Shown piece after piece: positions 9,226-19,743 of a stretch of 64,000 bases of DNA. Origin of the DNA: Treponema sp. (GTDB taxonomy: Bacteria > Spirochaetota > Spirochaetia > Treponematales > Treponemataceae). Below the pieces are notes generated by a model that had not been told where the DNA came from, ran no database searches, and worked only from the letters and a program-made list of their open reading frames with translations. Location: positions 744,001-808,000 of the forward strand of contig CP091737.1 of assembly GCA_022010055.1 (NCBI GenBank). Direction: 5' to 3'. Positions within the stretch are counted from its first letter, which is position 1. The number at the start of each line of letters is the position of its first letter. The position numbers and the translations under genes were made by a program.

Positions 9226-9852
9226 ATGGAAGAATTACGTTCTACGGAAATACTGGACAAAGAAATTCGCTCTGATGCACGCAAAAAAGCGGAAAGAATT
9301 CTGTCTAAGGCGGAAGTTGACTGCCAGATGATTCTTGCGGAAGTTGATGATCGCGTTGAAAATGCAAAAAAAGAAATTTCGGATAAAGATGAAAAAAAAC
9401 TCGCTGCATACGAAAAGCAGAAGAATGCGGCTCTTCCTCTTGAAAAGAAACGCTTTCTTGTTAATTTTATCCAGACTGCCATAAACAGGGCTACGGATGA
9501 ATTCCTGCAAAAGCTTACGGAAAAGGAACGCCTTGAGCTTGTTCTTAAGCCGCTTGAAAAAAACGAGGGCATTTTAAAGTCAAAAAAAGTGCGTGTAAGC
9601 GTTTATGGTTTTGACTCAAAGATGGTTCAGGAAAAACTGGATAAAAAACTTGATGTGGATTCGTATTCACAGACAGAATTTAATAAAATGATTGTTGAAA
9701 ATGACTGCGGACTAACACGCCTTGAAGGTGTGATTGTTGAATCCTGCGACAAAGCCGTAAGATGCCGCTTTACTCTTTCAGAGGCTGTTTCGCAGATGCA
9801 ATATAAATACAGGGCGGAGCTTTGCGACGCTCTTTTTGGCGGGAGGCTCTAA
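9226..9852 (+). CDS. atpE: V-type ATP synthase subunit E
   Basis: Peripheral-stalk subunit, 208 residues from ATG 9226, chosen because AGAGG (9214-9218) sits 7 nt upstream; the frame is open further upstream but lacks a ribosome site there. The N-terminal ~100 residues are a charged coiled coil, and the C-terminal domain contains DCGLTRLEGVIVES. A 112-nt gap separates it from subunit F, larger than elsewhere in the operon; I see no gene in it. Confidence 0.88.
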   Translation: MEELRSTEILDKEIRSDARKKAERILSKAEVDCQMILAEVDDRVENAKKEISDKDEKKLAAYEKQKNAALPLEKKRFLVNFIQTAINRATDEFLQKLTEKERLELVLKPLEKNEGILKSKKVRVSVYGFDSKMVQEKLDKKLDVDSYSQTEFNKMIVENDCGLTRLEGVIVESCDKAVRCRFTLSEAVSQMQYKYRAELCDALFGGRL

Positions 9853-9858
9853 GATAAA

Positions 9859-11630
9859 ATGATTGAAGGAAAGATTACCCGCATTTCAGGACCGATTGTT
9901 TTTGCCGAAGGTTTGGACGGCTGCGGTCTTTACGATGTTGTTGACGTAGGTGAAAAAAAACTTATTGGTGAGATAATCCGCCAGAACAAGGGAAATGCCA
10001 CGATTCAGGTTTACGAGGAAGATACTGGAATGCATATCGGCGAAAAAGTTGTATGCCAGCAGCGTCCTTTGTCCCTGCGCCTTGGCCCTGGCCTTGTAGG
10101 AACGATTTATGACGGAATCCAAAGGCCTTTAAAAGCGATGGCTGAACATTCAGGAGCGTTTCTTCTTCCTGGTGAACGCACAGAACCGCTTGATACAAAA
10201 AAAATCTGGCATTTTGATTCGCTTGCAGAAATAAAAGCCGGCTGCCCTTTAAAGCCGGGGCTTGTTCTGGGAACTGTAAAAGAAACGGAGTCCGTTACCC
10301 AAAAAATTATGGTTTCTCCGGCTGTGCGCGGCCGGGTATTAAAAACTTTTAAAGGTTCAGGTGATTATACGGTTGATGATGTTATTGGCACTACGGAATT
10401 TGACGAGGAAATAAAGCTTTCTCAATACTGGCCGGTTCGTCAGCCAAGACCTTATGCCGACAAGCTTGAAGTTTCCGAGCCGCTTATAACCGGTCAGCGC
10501 GTAATAGATGTTTTCTTTCCGCTTTCAAAAGGCGGAACTGCCGCGATTCCGGGCGGCTTTGGAACTGGAAAGACTATGACCCAGCACGCGATTGCAAAAT
10601 GGTGCGATGCGGATTTGATTGTTTACATAGGCTGCGGCGAGCGTGGAAATGAAATGACAGAGGTTCTTACAGAATTTCCTGAGCTTGTTGACCCACGGAC
10701 AGGCCGTTCCATTATGGAAAGGACTATTCTTATTGCGAATACTTCGAATATGCCTGTTGCCGCGCGGGAAGTTTCCCTTTATTCAGGAATCACACTTGCG
10801 GAATATTACCGCGACATGGGGCTTCACGTCGCTATTATGGCGGACTCAACCAGCCGCTGGGCAGAAGCCCTGCGGGAGCTTTCGGGCCGAATGGAAGAAA
10901 TGCCTGCGGAAGAAGGATTCCCGGCTTATCTGCCTACAAGGCTTGCTTCGTTCTATGAGCGCGCCGGGCGGGTTGTTTCTCTTGAAGGCGAGGAAGGCTC
11001 TGTCTCTGTAATCGGCGCTGTTTCGCCTCCTGGCGGAGATTTCTCAGAGCCTGTTACGCAGCATACCAAACGTTTTATCCGCTGTTTCTGGGCGCTGGAC
11101 CGCGACCTTGCGAATGCTCGCCATTATCCTGCCATTGGCTGGATAAATTCGTATTCTGAGTATGCCGCGGAAGTCCGTGAATGGTGGGAAAGCATAATCC
11201 TGTGTGGTGGACTGTTAGAACCGAGGCTCTTGAGCTCTTAAAAAGGGAAGACAGGCTTCAGTCTATCGTAAGGCTTATCGGACCAGACTCTCTTGCTTCT
11301 TCCGACCAGCTGGTTCTGAAAGTTTCCGATATGATAAAAAACGGTTTTTTGCAGCAGAATGCTTTTGACGATGTTGATATGTACTGTTCTTCAGAAAAGC
11401 AGATAATGATTATCCAGCTGATTATGGATTTTTATAAACGCGCGCTTGCCCTTGTGAAATCAGGGTGTCCGCTCGTGAAAATAAATTCCATGGCGGCTGC
11501 TGACGAGATTGTGCGAATAAAGATGGTTGTTCCGAACGACAGGCTTGAGCAGATTGCCGAAATCCGAGGCAGGATGAACAGTCAGTTTGCGGAACTTGAG
11601 TCAATTTATAGCAAGGCTTCGGCATTTTAG
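9859..11630 (+). CDS. atpA: V-type ATP synthase catalytic subunit A (frameshifted)
   Basis: Catalytic nucleotide-binding subunit, ~590 residues when restored. Family motifs: the P-loop GGFGTGKT, then [25 protein letters not shown] and the non-homologous insertion typical of A/V-type A subunits. The frame breaks near 11193: GAAAGCATAAT should read GAAAGCCATAAT, giving [19 protein letters not shown]. The motor is central to ion gradient formation, so this is probably a sequence error. It starts 7 nt after subunit E and ends 7 nt before subunit B. Confidence 0.93.
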
Positions 11631-11637
11631 AGGTAGA

Positions 11638-13015
11638 ATGAAAGGATTTGAATATCGGGGCGTAACTTCTGTAGACGGTCCTATTGTTGTTGTACGCCGA
11701 ACTGAAAATATTTTTACAATGAAACTGTAAGTGTCCGCGACCGCACCGGCGCAAAACGCCTTGGACGTGTGATAGACATGAATGAAAAAGCCGCTGTGGT
11801 TCAGATTTTCGGCTCTACAACGGGAATTGACTTGGAGGAAAGCTCTTTTGAATTCCTTGACAAGCCGCTTGAGCTTCGCGTCGGCGAGGAATTGCTCGGA
11901 CGCGTGTTTAACGGTCTTGGCGAGCCGATTGACGGTTTTCCAGAAATTATTTCCTCTGAATTCGTAAATGTAAACGGAAATCCAATAAATCCGTATTCGC
12001 GCTCGTATCCAAGGGATTTTATCCAGACAGGAATTTCTGCGATTGACGGAATGAACTCTCTTGTGCGCGGACAAAAGCTTCCGATTTTTTCAGGAAACGG
12101 ACTTCCGCACAATAAGCTTGCGGCCCAGATTATCCGCCAGGCAAAGCTTCGCGGCGCAGACGAGCAGTTCGTTATGGTTTTTGCCGGAATGGGAATTAAA
12201 TACGATGTCGCGCGGTTCTTTGTAAACACTTTTGAGGAATCCGGCGTTCTTTCAAAGGTTGTAATGTTCCAGTCTTTGGCTGACGCGCCTTCAATCGAAC
12301 GAATCATGACGCCGCGCTGCGCCCTTACAGCCGCCGAGTATCTTGCGTTCAAAAAGGGAATGCACGTTCTTGTTGTTCTTACAGACATGACAAACTACTG
12401 CGAGGCTTTGCGCGAGATTTCCACAACCCGCGGAGAAGTTCCTGGACGAAAGGCTATCCTGGCTATTTGTACTCGGATTTGGCGGAGCTTTATGAGCGCG
12501 CCGGAAAAATAAATGATTCCGAAGGTTCTATCACCCAGATTCCGATTCTAACAATGCCTAACGATGATATTTCCCATCCAATTCCGGATCTTACCGGCTA
12601 CATTACGGAAGGACAGATTGTTCTTGACCGCGAAATGGATTCCAAGGGAATTTATCCGCCGGTAGCGGGATTGCCTTCTCTTTCGCGCCTTATGAAGGAC
12701 GGAATCGGAAAGGATATGACTCGCGAGGACCATGCGAACGTTTCTTCCCAGCTCTTTGCGGCTTACTCAAAGGTAAAGTCAATCAGGAATCTTGCTTCGA
12801 TTATTGGTGAGGAGGAGCTTTCCGCGCTGGACAAAAAATATCTTGAATTTGGAAACAGGTTTGAATCTGAATTCCTTACCCAGGGTGAATATGAAGAGCG
12901 TACGATTGAACAGACACTGGAAATCGGCTGGAAATGCCTTTCAGTTCTTCCGAAAGAGGAGCTGTTCAGAATTAAGCCTGAATTTATTGAAAAATATCTG
13001 CCGGAAACAGAATGA
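11638..13015 (+). CDS. atpB: V-type ATP synthase subunit B (two frameshifts)
   Basis: Non-catalytic nucleotide-binding subunit, ~459 residues restored. The start is ATG 11638 ([19 protein letters not shown]), preceded by AGAGG. Further motifs are [31 protein letters not shown] and [17 protein letters not shown]. Breaks: near 11712 (a run of five T should be six, restoring [13 protein letters not shown]) and near 12453 (AAAGGCT should be AAAGGGCT, restoring [13 protein letters not shown]). The reading frame returns to the original one after both. Confidence 0.93.
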
Positions 13016-13036
13016 AGTGATTAAAGGCGGTGTTAA

Positions 13037-13681
13037 ATGGCGAAATTAAATATTGCACCAACAAAATCAAACCTTCTCGCGATGAAAGAGCAGCTTGCCA
13101 TTTCTGTAAATGGCTATGATTTGCTTGAGCAGAAACGCGAGCTTCTTGTGCAGGAGCTTATGCACATGGTTGACAAGGTAAAACTTCTTGAAAAAGAAAT
13201 TGACGATGCGGTAAAACAGGCTTATCCTGCTTTTAGGCGGATGCTTATGGCGGATGGTTCTGATCAGGTCCGGCGCATTGCCCATAACGTTCATTACGAT
13301 TTTGAAATGAGGGAAAAGCAGGTTGTTATCGGCGGAATGTCTTTTTCTACAATCGATGTGAAGCTTCCGAAACGCCGGCTTTTTTACACGATGATTGGAA
13401 CTTATGCGAACACCGATGATGTAATCAATAAGTTTTTCAGGCTTATATCCCTGCTTACACAGATGGCTTCTATCCGGACAATTGTCTGGCGTCTTGCGGA
13501 GGAAGTAAAGAAAACCCAGCGCCGCGTAAATTCCCTTGATAAGATGGTTATTCCGCAGACGCGGGAAACAATGAAATATATTGAAAATTCCCTTGAAGAA
13601 AAAGAACGTGAGAACGTTTTTGTTCTGAAAGCCCTGAAACGTAGAAATGACCGGAAGGTCAGCGAGGCAGAAAATGAATAA
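13037..13681 (+). CDS. atpD: V-type ATP synthase subunit D
   Basis: Central rotor shaft, 214 residues. The N-terminus (MAKLNIAPTKSNLLAMKEQL) and the C-terminal NSLDKMVIPQTRETMKYI match the V-ATPase D family; the long N- and C-terminal helices form a coiled coil. GGCGGTG precedes the ATG. It is the last ATPase gene of the operon and overlaps the next gene by 8 nt. Confidence 0.93.
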   Translation: MAKLNIAPTKSNLLAMKEQLAISVNGYDLLEQKRELLVQELMHMVDKVKLLEKEIDDAVKQAYPAFRRMLMADGSDQVRRIAHNVHYDFEMREKQVVIGGMSFSTIDVKLPKRRLFYTMIGTYANTDDVINKFFRLISLLTQMASIRTIVWRLAEEVKKTQRRVNSLDKMVIPQTRETMKYIENSLEEKERENVFVLKALKRRNDRKVSEAENE

Positions 13682-14186
13682 AAATCCGTTGTTAAAAAAA
13701 ATCATCGTCGCAATCAATGGTTCTGAATCTTCCGTTCAGGCTGCGATGTACGCTGTTATGCTGGCAAAGCAGTATTCTCTTGCTTTAAGGGCGGTTTACG
13801 TTGTTGATACTGCTACGATAAAATTTCTTACAAGCTCAAAATTCCTTGTTTCCGAGGAAAAAGATTCTTATGAGACGGACTTGCGGCGCGATGGAAAAAC
13901 TTATCTTGAATATGTAAAGAATCTTGCAAAGTCAAAGGGAATGGAGATTGAGACGGAGCTTAGGGAAGGTTCTGTCTGGGCTGAAATAATAAAGGCGGCG
14001 GATGATTTTTCCGCCGATATGATTCTGCTGGGCGGACACGAAACTAAGGATAAGCTTAAGGTGATTGAATCTCAGCCGCATCGTTCTGCCGCGGCGACCG
14101 CAAGAAGCGAGATTGTGAACTATGCGCACTGTCCGGTTCTTGTAATCCATAAACCGCAGATAGAAGCGCTTTTCAAGATATTTTAG
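13674..14186 (+). CDS. Universal stress protein (UspA family)
   Basis: A 170-residue alpha/beta Usp domain. Start ATG 13674 lies inside the end of subunit D. It begins KKIIVAINGSESSVQAA, and the C-terminal ATP-binding region reads ILLGGHETKD, then SEIVNYAHCPVLVIHKP. The family binds ATP/AMP or acts in stress signalling; no substrate can be read from sequence. The overlap with atpD indicates co-translation with the ATPase operon. Confidence 0.88.
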   Translation: MNKNPLLKKIIVAINGSESSVQAAMYAVMLAKQYSLALRAVYVVDTATIKFLTSSKFLVSEEKDSYETDLRRDGKTYLEYVKNLAKSKGMEIETELREGSVWAEIIKAADDFSADMILLGGHETKDKLKVIESQPHRSAAATARSEIVNYAHCPVLVIHKPQIEALFKIF

Positions 14187-14212
14187 ACTTTCAGTGTAAC
14201 TAGAGTAAAAAA

Positions 14213-15022
14213 GTGATTAACTGCTATAAAATTTTGGGAATAAGGCAGGATGCGACTGCCGCTGAAATAAAAAAAGCCTTCAGGGCCAAGGCAAAGCTTT
14301 TTCATCCGGATTCGGCGCAGGTTTCTGATTCTGAAAAATTTCAGGAACTTGTAAAGGCTTATGAAATCCTTTCTGATGTGCGCCAGCGCTCCCTTTTTGA
14401 CGAGTCATTGTGTACCCGGAATGCTTATACAAAGAACACAAGGACTTCTTTTGATTATTACACATGGCTTTCTGCCCGCACGGATGAGGAAAGCCGCGCG
14501 AAGCTTATATTTTTTAATCTTATGCACAACCGCGAGGACGAGGCGGTCGAGGAATTCAAGAGAATGTCGATGAACCACGCGGATTTTAGCCTGAAGCATT
14601 GGTTTACCCGCGAGGATTTTATGGATTACGGTTACATTCTTGCGGAGGAGCTTGCGCTGCGCTCGGAATTTTACGATGCCCTTATACTTCTTGAGCAGAT
14701 TATACGTATGGAATACAGTTATTCGTATTTCAGGTTGTTTTTTCCGGAGGTGATGGAATTTACTCTGAGCCTTCTGAAGCATAATGTCGTGGGAACAATA
14801 AACGACGAGCTTGCGCTTGATATTTTTGAGCGCGCTCTTGATTTAGGCTTTTCTGCCAAGGATGACGCCTTCTTTTTGCGTCAGATGGCTGGATTATATA
14901 AAAAAATGGGAGATTATCAGACTGCCGCAATCTGCGAGGAAGAGGCGGTGAAAATTTCTTCTTCCGCTAAAAAAGATTTTGAAGAAAGAGGTTATAGTTA
15001 TGATTCGTTTGAAGAACACTGA
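14213..15022 (+). CDS. J-domain protein (DnaJ-like)
   Basis: A 269-residue protein from GTG 14213. Residues 1-65 are a J domain: NCYKILGIRQDATAAEIKKA, the HPD tripeptide in LFHPDSAQ, then AYEILSDVRQRSLFD. There is no Gly/Phe linker or zinc domain; the remaining 200 residues look helical and TPR-like. Such proteins stimulate a DnaK ATPase; the client is unknown. It overlaps the start of map by 23 nt, and the map ribosome site lies inside it. Confidence 0.82.
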   Translation: MINCYKILGIRQDATAAEIKKAFRAKAKLFHPDSAQVSDSEKFQELVKAYEILSDVRQRSLFDESLCTRNAYTKNTRTSFDYYTWLSARTDEESRAKLIFFNLMHNREDEAVEEFKRMSMNHADFSLKHWFTREDFMDYGYILAEELALRSEFYDALILLEQIIRMEYSYSYFRLFFPEVMEFTLSLLKHNVVGTINDELALDIFERALDLGFSAKDDAFFLRQMAGLYKKMGDYQTAAICEEEAVKISSSAKKDFEERGYSYDSFEEH

Positions 15023-15757
15023 GGAAATTGAAGGCATTAGAAAATCCTGCCATCTTCTTGCTGATATGTTTAATTTTATTATTCCGCAGGTAAAGCCCGG
15101 AATGTCCACAAAAGAGCTCGACAACATTGCGCTTAAATTTATAAAGTCGCATGGCGGAACTCCCGCGTGGTATCATGAGGATTTTCCCGGAGCATTGTGC
15201 ATAAGCATAAACGAGCAGGTTATACACGGAGTTCCCTCTGCAAAAAAAATTATCAGGGACGGTGATATAGTTTCAATAGATGCGGGAATTGACCTGAACG
15301 GTTTTATAAGCGATTCATGCCATTCTGTTCTTGTTGGAAATGTAAAGCCCGCCGTGCGCAAACTGGACGAGGTGACTCTTGAGTGTCTTGCCGCCGGGAT
15401 AGAGGCGTGCAAGGCCGGAAACCGTATAAGCGATATTTCAAATGCTGTCTACAATATTGCAGAAAGCACGGCTATGGAGTTGTGTACGACTACTGCGGAC
15501 ATGGCGTAGGACTTGATGTCCACGAAGATCCAAGCATTCCTAATTGCCCTAGCCACGGCCCGAATCCAAGAATTCAGCCTGGAATGGTTCTTGCGATTGA
15601 ACCTATGATAAATATGGGTACGGCCGATGTTTATTCTGATAAAGATGGCTGGACTGTGCTTACAGGGGATGGAAAGCCTTCCGCGCACGAAGAGCATACT
15701 GTGGCGGTTTTTGAGGACCATACTGAAATTCTTACGGATTTGAACTACAAGAAGTAG
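15000..15757 (+). CDS. map: Methionine aminopeptidase, type I (frameshifted)
   Basis: Removes the initiator methionine from nascent proteins. Start ATG 15000 (MIRLKNTEEIEGIRKSC) with GAAAGAGG 8 nt upstream. Metal ligands are present: Asp in VSIDAG, Asp in ISDSCHS, His in CGHGVG, Glu in LAIEPM and Glu in HEEHT. The frame breaks near 15467: GAAAGCACGG should read GAAAGCCACGG, restoring AESHGYGVVYDYCGHG. About 252 residues restored. Essential in bacteria, so probably a sequence error. Confidence 0.93.
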
Positions 15758-15850
15758 CATGATTTTCCGCTGAAAAAGCGATTTTTGTAACTATTTTTGA
15801 TTTTTGTGTTTATTTTAAAAAAAAGCCTGTTGACTTTTACGGAGGCATAA

Positions 15851-17329
15851 ATGAAAACTTGGACAAAATGTTTGGTTGGAGTTGCTGGAGCGGCTGTCCT
15901 TTCTTTTGGGGCGATTTCCTTTTCATGCACCAAAACTCCTGTTGTTGGAAATGCCGGCACGGCGTATGCCGAAACTTCGGCGATTGTTCCGTCTGAATCA
16001 TTGAAAATTGTGGAAGCGCTGCAGAATTCTTTCCGTGCGATAAGCGACGGAGTTCTTCCTTCTGTTGTTGAAGTTGATGTTACGGAAACAAAAACTGTGC
16101 AGACAATAGATCCGTTTGATGATATAAGAAGATATTTCTTTGGTGTTCCGGACGATGACGGCGGTAAAAAAGGCAGAACCCGCGAGTACGAGCAGAAAGG
16201 TCTTGGCTCTGGTGTTATTGTGCGCAGAACCGGCGACACGCTTTACGTGCTTACGAATAACCATGTCGCAGGCGAGGCGACTAAGATTTCTGTAAAGCTG
16301 AACGACGGACGTGAATTCGACGGAAAACTTGTCGGTTCTGATGCGAGAATGGATGTCGCCCTTGTTTCGTTTGAATCAAAGGACAAGAGTATTCCTGTGG
16401 CGATTCTTGGAGATTCTGATTCTGTAAAAACCGGAGACATTTGTCTTGCTATGGGAGCGCCGCTTGGGTACAGCCAGTCTGTAACCCAGGGTATTGTAAG
16501 CGCGAAGGGCCGTTCAGGTTCTGGAATCGGAAATATAAACGATTTTATTCAGACTGACGCTGCGATAAACCAGGGAAATTCAGGCGGTCCGCTTGTGAAT
16601 ATTTACGGCGAGATAATTGGAATCAACACATGGATTGCTTCTCAGTCAGGCGGTTCCCAGGGACTCGGATTTTCAATTCCGATTAATAACATAAAAAATG
16701 CTATTGATTCCTTTATCAGCAATGGAAAGGTTGTGTACGGCTGGCTTGGTGTTTCCCTTATGCCTGCGACAAATGACTATAAGGACGCTCTTGGCGTAAA
16801 AGACAAGGACGGCGCCCTTGCTGCGCAGGTGTTTATAGGATCTCCTGCTCAAAAGGGCGGAATGCGTCCGGGCGATTTTATAATTTCTGTTGGCGGACAT
16901 AAAATCAAGGATGTTGATCAGGTTCAGCGTGAAGTTGCGCGCCTTGAAGCCGGCAAGACCGTTGACTTTGTTGTAATCCGCGACGGAAAGGAAGTTTCTT
17001 TGCCTGTAAAAATAGAAGAAAGGACTGAAAAAGTTTCTTCAGATAACGGCAAGCTCTGGCCGGGCTTTATCGCCGCGCCAATAACAGAAGATTTGAAAAA
17101 GCAGTTTGAGCTTGATACGGACAAGGGCGTTCTTGTGACCAATGTCCTTGCAAAATCTCCGGCTTCGGCCCTAAGGCTTCAGCAGGGCGATGTGATTACG
17201 GCTGTGAACGGAAAATCCGTAAAGACCTTGAAGGAATTTTACGCAGAGCTGAGCAAGGTTGAAAAGTCAGTCAATTTTGATGTTTACAGCAACGGCGGAA
17301 CAATAACTACAGGAACATATAAATTTTAA
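15851..17329 (+). CDS. htrA: HtrA/DegP-family serine protease with two PDZ domains
   Basis: A 492-residue periplasmic or membrane-anchored protease of the envelope stress response. The signal segment ends near SFSCTK, which could be a lipobox (Cys26). The trypsin-like domain has the triad His138 (NNHVAG), Asp168 (RMDVAL) and Ser244 (QGNSGGPL). PDZ domains follow at about 280-380 (GWLGVSLMP...) and 400-490 (GVLVTNVLAKSPAS). The frame is intact. ACGGAGG lies upstream of the ATG. It stands alone between map and a terminator. Confidence 0.93.
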   Translation: MKTWTKCLVGVAGAAVLSFGAISFSCTKTPVVGNAGTAYAETSAIVPSESLKIVEALQNSFRAISDGVLPSVVEVDVTETKTVQTIDPFDDIRRYFFGVPDDDGGKKGRTREYEQKGLGSGVIVRRTGDTLYVLTNNHVAGEATKISVKLNDGREFDGKLVGSDARMDVALVSFESKDKSIPVAILGDSDSVKTGDICLAMGAPLGYSQSVTQGIVSAKGRSGSGIGNINDFIQTDAAINQGNSGGPLVNIYGEIIGINTWIASQSGGSQGLGFSIPINNIKNAIDSFISNGKVVYGWLGVSLMPATNDYKDALGVKDKDGALAAQVFIGSPAQKGGMRPGDFIISVGGHKIKDVDQVQREVARLEAGKTVDFVVIRDGKEVSLPVKIEERTEKVSSDNGKLWPGFIAAPITEDLKKQFELDTDKGVLVTNVLAKSPASALRLQQGDVITAVNGKSVKTLKEFYAELSKVEKSVNFDVYSNGGTITTGTYKF

Positions 17330-17344
17330 GGCGCAAAGAGCCTT

Positions 17345-17381
17345 CAGAATCCTTAAAACAGTTTTTTAGGGATTCTGTTTA
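17345..17381 (+). terminator. Terminator after htrA
   Basis: CAGAATCC (17345-17352) pairs with GGATTCTG (17370-17377), extended by A-T pairs across a short loop, followed by TTTATT. Confidence 0.65.
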
Positions 17382-17410
17382 TTGACCTTAATCATTCAAT
17401 CTGATAAAAT
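17382..17410 (+). promoter_or_regulatory. Promoter of the rplU-prp-rpmA operon
   Basis: TTGACC (17382-17387), 17-nt spacer, TAAAAT (17405-17410). A ~85-nt leader follows before rplU. Ribosomal L21 leaders are often autoregulatory, but I cannot identify a specific structure here. Confidence 0.75.
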
Positions 17411-17500
17411 ATCAGAACACTATGGTTACAAAAGTTGTAGTATCACCCGTTAAATACTGCGGCTGTTTTGTACCAGATTTTTAATTTAGAGGTTGAAAAT

Positions 17501-17812
17501 ATGTACGCACTTGTTGAATATAAGGGCAAACAGTACAAAGCAGAAAAGGACGCTGTATTGACAGTTGATTCTATCGATGCTGAAAAAGGTGCTAAAATTG
17601 AAATTGATACAGTATTGCTTGTAAGTGATGGAGACAAGATTTCTGTTGGAAGTCCATACGTAAAAGGCGCAAAAGTTACTGTAGTTGTTGAGGAATCTTT
17701 CCGAGACAAAAAAGTTCTTGTTTTAAAATATAAATCAAAGAAAGATTATCACCGTTTGATTGGACACAGACAGCATTATACAAACGTTCGCGTTGAATCA
17801 ATTAATGCGTAA
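17501..17812 (+). CDS. rplU: 50S ribosomal protein L21
   Basis: A 103-residue protein of the large subunit. ATG 17501 is chosen over an upstream in-frame ATG because AGAGG (17488-17492) precedes it and the protein then begins MYALVEYKGKQYKAEKD, the family start. The C-terminus KKDYHRLIGHRQHYTNVRV is the L21 signature. The stop overlaps the start of prp (TAATG). Confidence 0.96.
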   Translation: MYALVEYKGKQYKAEKDAVLTVDSIDAEKGAKIEIDTVLLVSDGDKISVGSPYVKGAKVTVVVEESFRDKKVLVLKYKSKKDYHRLIGHRQHYTNVRVESINA

Positions 17813-18146
17813 TGACATCTGTGCTGATTGAGCGCAGTAAAACCGGTGTGCTGCTGAGTTGTACGGCAGAAGGACACGCCGGATATGCTGGGCGTGGTTC
17901 AGATATAGTTTGTAGCGCGATTACGGTTCTTATACGTACAACGCTACAGGTGCTTTCTGGATTGCATGCTGTAAATCTTGAATCCGATACTTCAAGGCGA
18001 GGTCTTATCGGTTTAAGGTTTTAAAAGGTTTTCCTTCTGAAGCGGAAGAAAAACTAAAATATGCTGGGGATTTCCTGCAGACTGGTCTTGAGACTCTTGC
18101 GGCGGAATTTCCGGATAATCTGAAACTTGTAATAAATAGTTTATAA
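17812..18146 (+). CDS. prp: Ribosomal-processing cysteine protease Prp (frameshifted)
   Basis: Small protease (~111 residues) that trims the N-terminus of L27 where L27 carries an extension. Catalytic His22 (EGHAGYAGRG) and Cys34 (DIVCSAIT) are present. The frame breaks near 18005: CGAGGTCTTATCGG should have one more T, after which the protein runs YRFKVLKGFPSEAEEKLKYA and ends at TAA 18144-18146. It sits between rplU and rpmA, the classic position. The L27 here starts MGRTRGG with no obvious cleavable extension, so its processing role in this organism is open. Confidence 0.85.
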
Positions 18147-18161
18147 GATAGGAGCTATAAA

Positions 18162-18422
18162 ATGGGAAGAACTAGAGGCGGTAGCGGCGCAAAAAACGGC
18201 CGTGATTCTAATCCTAAAAACCTGGGTGTAAAAAAATATAGTGGAGAATTTGTAACAGCTGGTTCAATTATTGTTCGTCAGCGCGGAACAAAATTCTTCC
18301 CTGGAGATAATGTTCAGAGAGCTGGTGATGACAGTTTGTTTGCTACGGCAGATGGAAATGTTGTTTTCCATGAAAGAATGAACAGAAAGTTCATTTCTGT
18401 AACACCTTCAAAGGCTGAATAG
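18162..18422 (+). CDS. rpmA: 50S ribosomal protein L27
   Basis: An 86-residue protein that reaches the peptidyl-transferase centre. It begins [19 protein letters not shown] and contains [15 protein letters not shown] and a C-terminal [12 protein letters not shown]. The ribosome site AGGAG lies 9 nt upstream. Last gene before a strong terminator. Confidence 0.96.
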   Translation: MGRTRGGSGAKNGRDSNPKNLGVKKYSGEFVTAGSIIVRQRGTKFFPGDNVQRAGDDSLFATADGNVVFHERMNRKFISVTPSKAE

Positions 18423-18444
18423 TCTGGTCTGAATATTTTGTTGC

Positions 18445-18488
18445 TACCCGGTTCGGAGTTGTTATTCTGCGCCGGGTATTTTTTTTGT
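18445..18488 (+). terminator. Terminator after rpmA
   Basis: TACCCGG (18445-18451) pairs with CCGGGTA (18472-18478), followed by a run of T. Confidence 0.8.
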
Positions 18489-18624
18489 TTTTCAGTTGAT
18501 TTTAGCGCGGGGGTATACTCCGGCGCTTGTGCCGGAAATAAGGATTGCGACCGGCTGCGATAATTTAGCGGACAATTATTCCTGAGGCTCTGCGTCGGGT
18601 GTTGTTCATTTTGCGGAGTAAAAA

Positions 18625-19743
18625 ATGTTTCAGTTTGCTGATGAAGCGGTGATAGAAGTTCATTCTGGAAAGGGCGGAAACGGCTGTATTGCGTTCCGCC
18701 GGGAAAAATATATTCCTCATGGTGGTCCTAACGGCGGAGACGGCGGAAAGGGCGGTAATGTTATTTTTGTTGTAAAAAGAAATATGAGGACGCTTTCAAA
18801 ACTCCGTCATCATCATATTTTCAAGGCCCGCAATGGCGCGGACGGCCAGGGCTGGAACAGGTTCGGAAAAGACGGAGAGGATGTGGTTATCCCTGTTCCT
18901 CCGGGAACATCCATACGGGATGTCTGTACAAACGAGCTTATCCATGATTTTACTGGTGAAGACGAAAATAAGGAGTTTCTTTTTCTGGAAGGCGGAAAAG
19001 GCGGCTGGGGCAATGTCCACTTTAAGACATCGACAAACCAGGCGCCGCGTTACGCTCATCCGGGCGCGCCGGGCGAGGAACGTACCGTAAAGCTTGAGCT
19101 TACCATAATTGCCGACGTCGGTTTGGTTGGTTTTCCGAATGCGGGAAAATCTTCCCTTCTTACGGCGTTTACAAATGCGCGTCCAAAAATCGCTCCGTAT
19201 CCTTTTACTACAAAAATTCCTAACCTTGGTGTTCTTAGGGTTGATGATGAGCAGGACATCATTATTGCGGATATTCCGGGAATAATCGAAGGGGCTTCAG
19301 AAGGAGTAGGGCTTGGCTTTGACTTCTTAAAGCATATTTCAAGAACTGCCTGCCTTCTTTTTATGATTGACTGTTCGGACGAAAATTATCTTACGGCTTA
19401 TGACACATTGCTCGAAGAGCTTGGAAATTATTCTGCCGGGCTTCTTTCAAAGCCGCGTATTGTTCTTGCCAATAAAATTGATGTTGAAGGCGCGGAATGC
19501 AATGCGGCTCAAGTTGTTTCTTCAATAAATGAAAAAGAGCCTGGAACTAAAGTCATTCCGGTTTCTGTTCAAAACGGTATTGGAATGGGAACGGCAAAAA
19601 AAGCGATAATTGAGCTTGTGAACCGCCTTGAAGGAAATAGTTCCGGCGAAAAAACGGAGTCCGGTATTCTGAAAAGTCCTGACTTTATGCAGTCTGATGA
19701 TTTTGATGAAGAAAATGTCCAGTATCCGGGAAGCGAACGATAA
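18625..19743 (+). CDS. obgE: GTPase Obg/CgtA
   Basis: A 372-residue ribosome-associated GTPase in large-subunit assembly and stringent control. The N-terminal glycine-rich Obg fold contains HSGKGGNGCIAFRREK and GPNGGDGGKGG. G-domain motifs: G1 GFPNAGKSS, G3 DIPGIIEGA, G4 NKID. The C-terminal extension is short and acidic, without an OCT domain. GCGGAG precedes the ATG. It starts the obgE-nadD-yqeK-LCP-rsfS cluster; its stop overlaps the nadD start (TAATG). Confidence 0.95.
   Translation: MFQFADEAVIEVHSGKGGNGCIAFRREKYIPHGGPNGGDGGKGGNVIFVVKRNMRTLSKLRHHHIFKARNGADGQGWNRFGKDGEDVVIPVPPGTSIRDVCTNELIHDFTGEDENKEFLFLEGGKGGWGNVHFKTSTNQAPRYAHPGAPGEERTVKLELTIIADVGLVGFPNAGKSSLLTAFTNARPKIAPYPFTTKIPNLGVLRVDDEQDIIIADIPGIIEGASEGVGLGFDFLKHISRTACLLFMIDCSDENYLTAYDTLLEELGNYSAGLLSKPRIVLANKIDVEGAECNAAQVVSSINEKEPGTKVIPVSVQNGIGMGTAKKAIIELVNRLEGNSSGEKTESGILKSPDFMQSDDFDEENVQYPGSER

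Noticed and set aside
17411..17500. Named L21 leader RNA element
   Set aside because: The leader is of suitable length, but I could not find a structure that identifies a known regulatory RNA.
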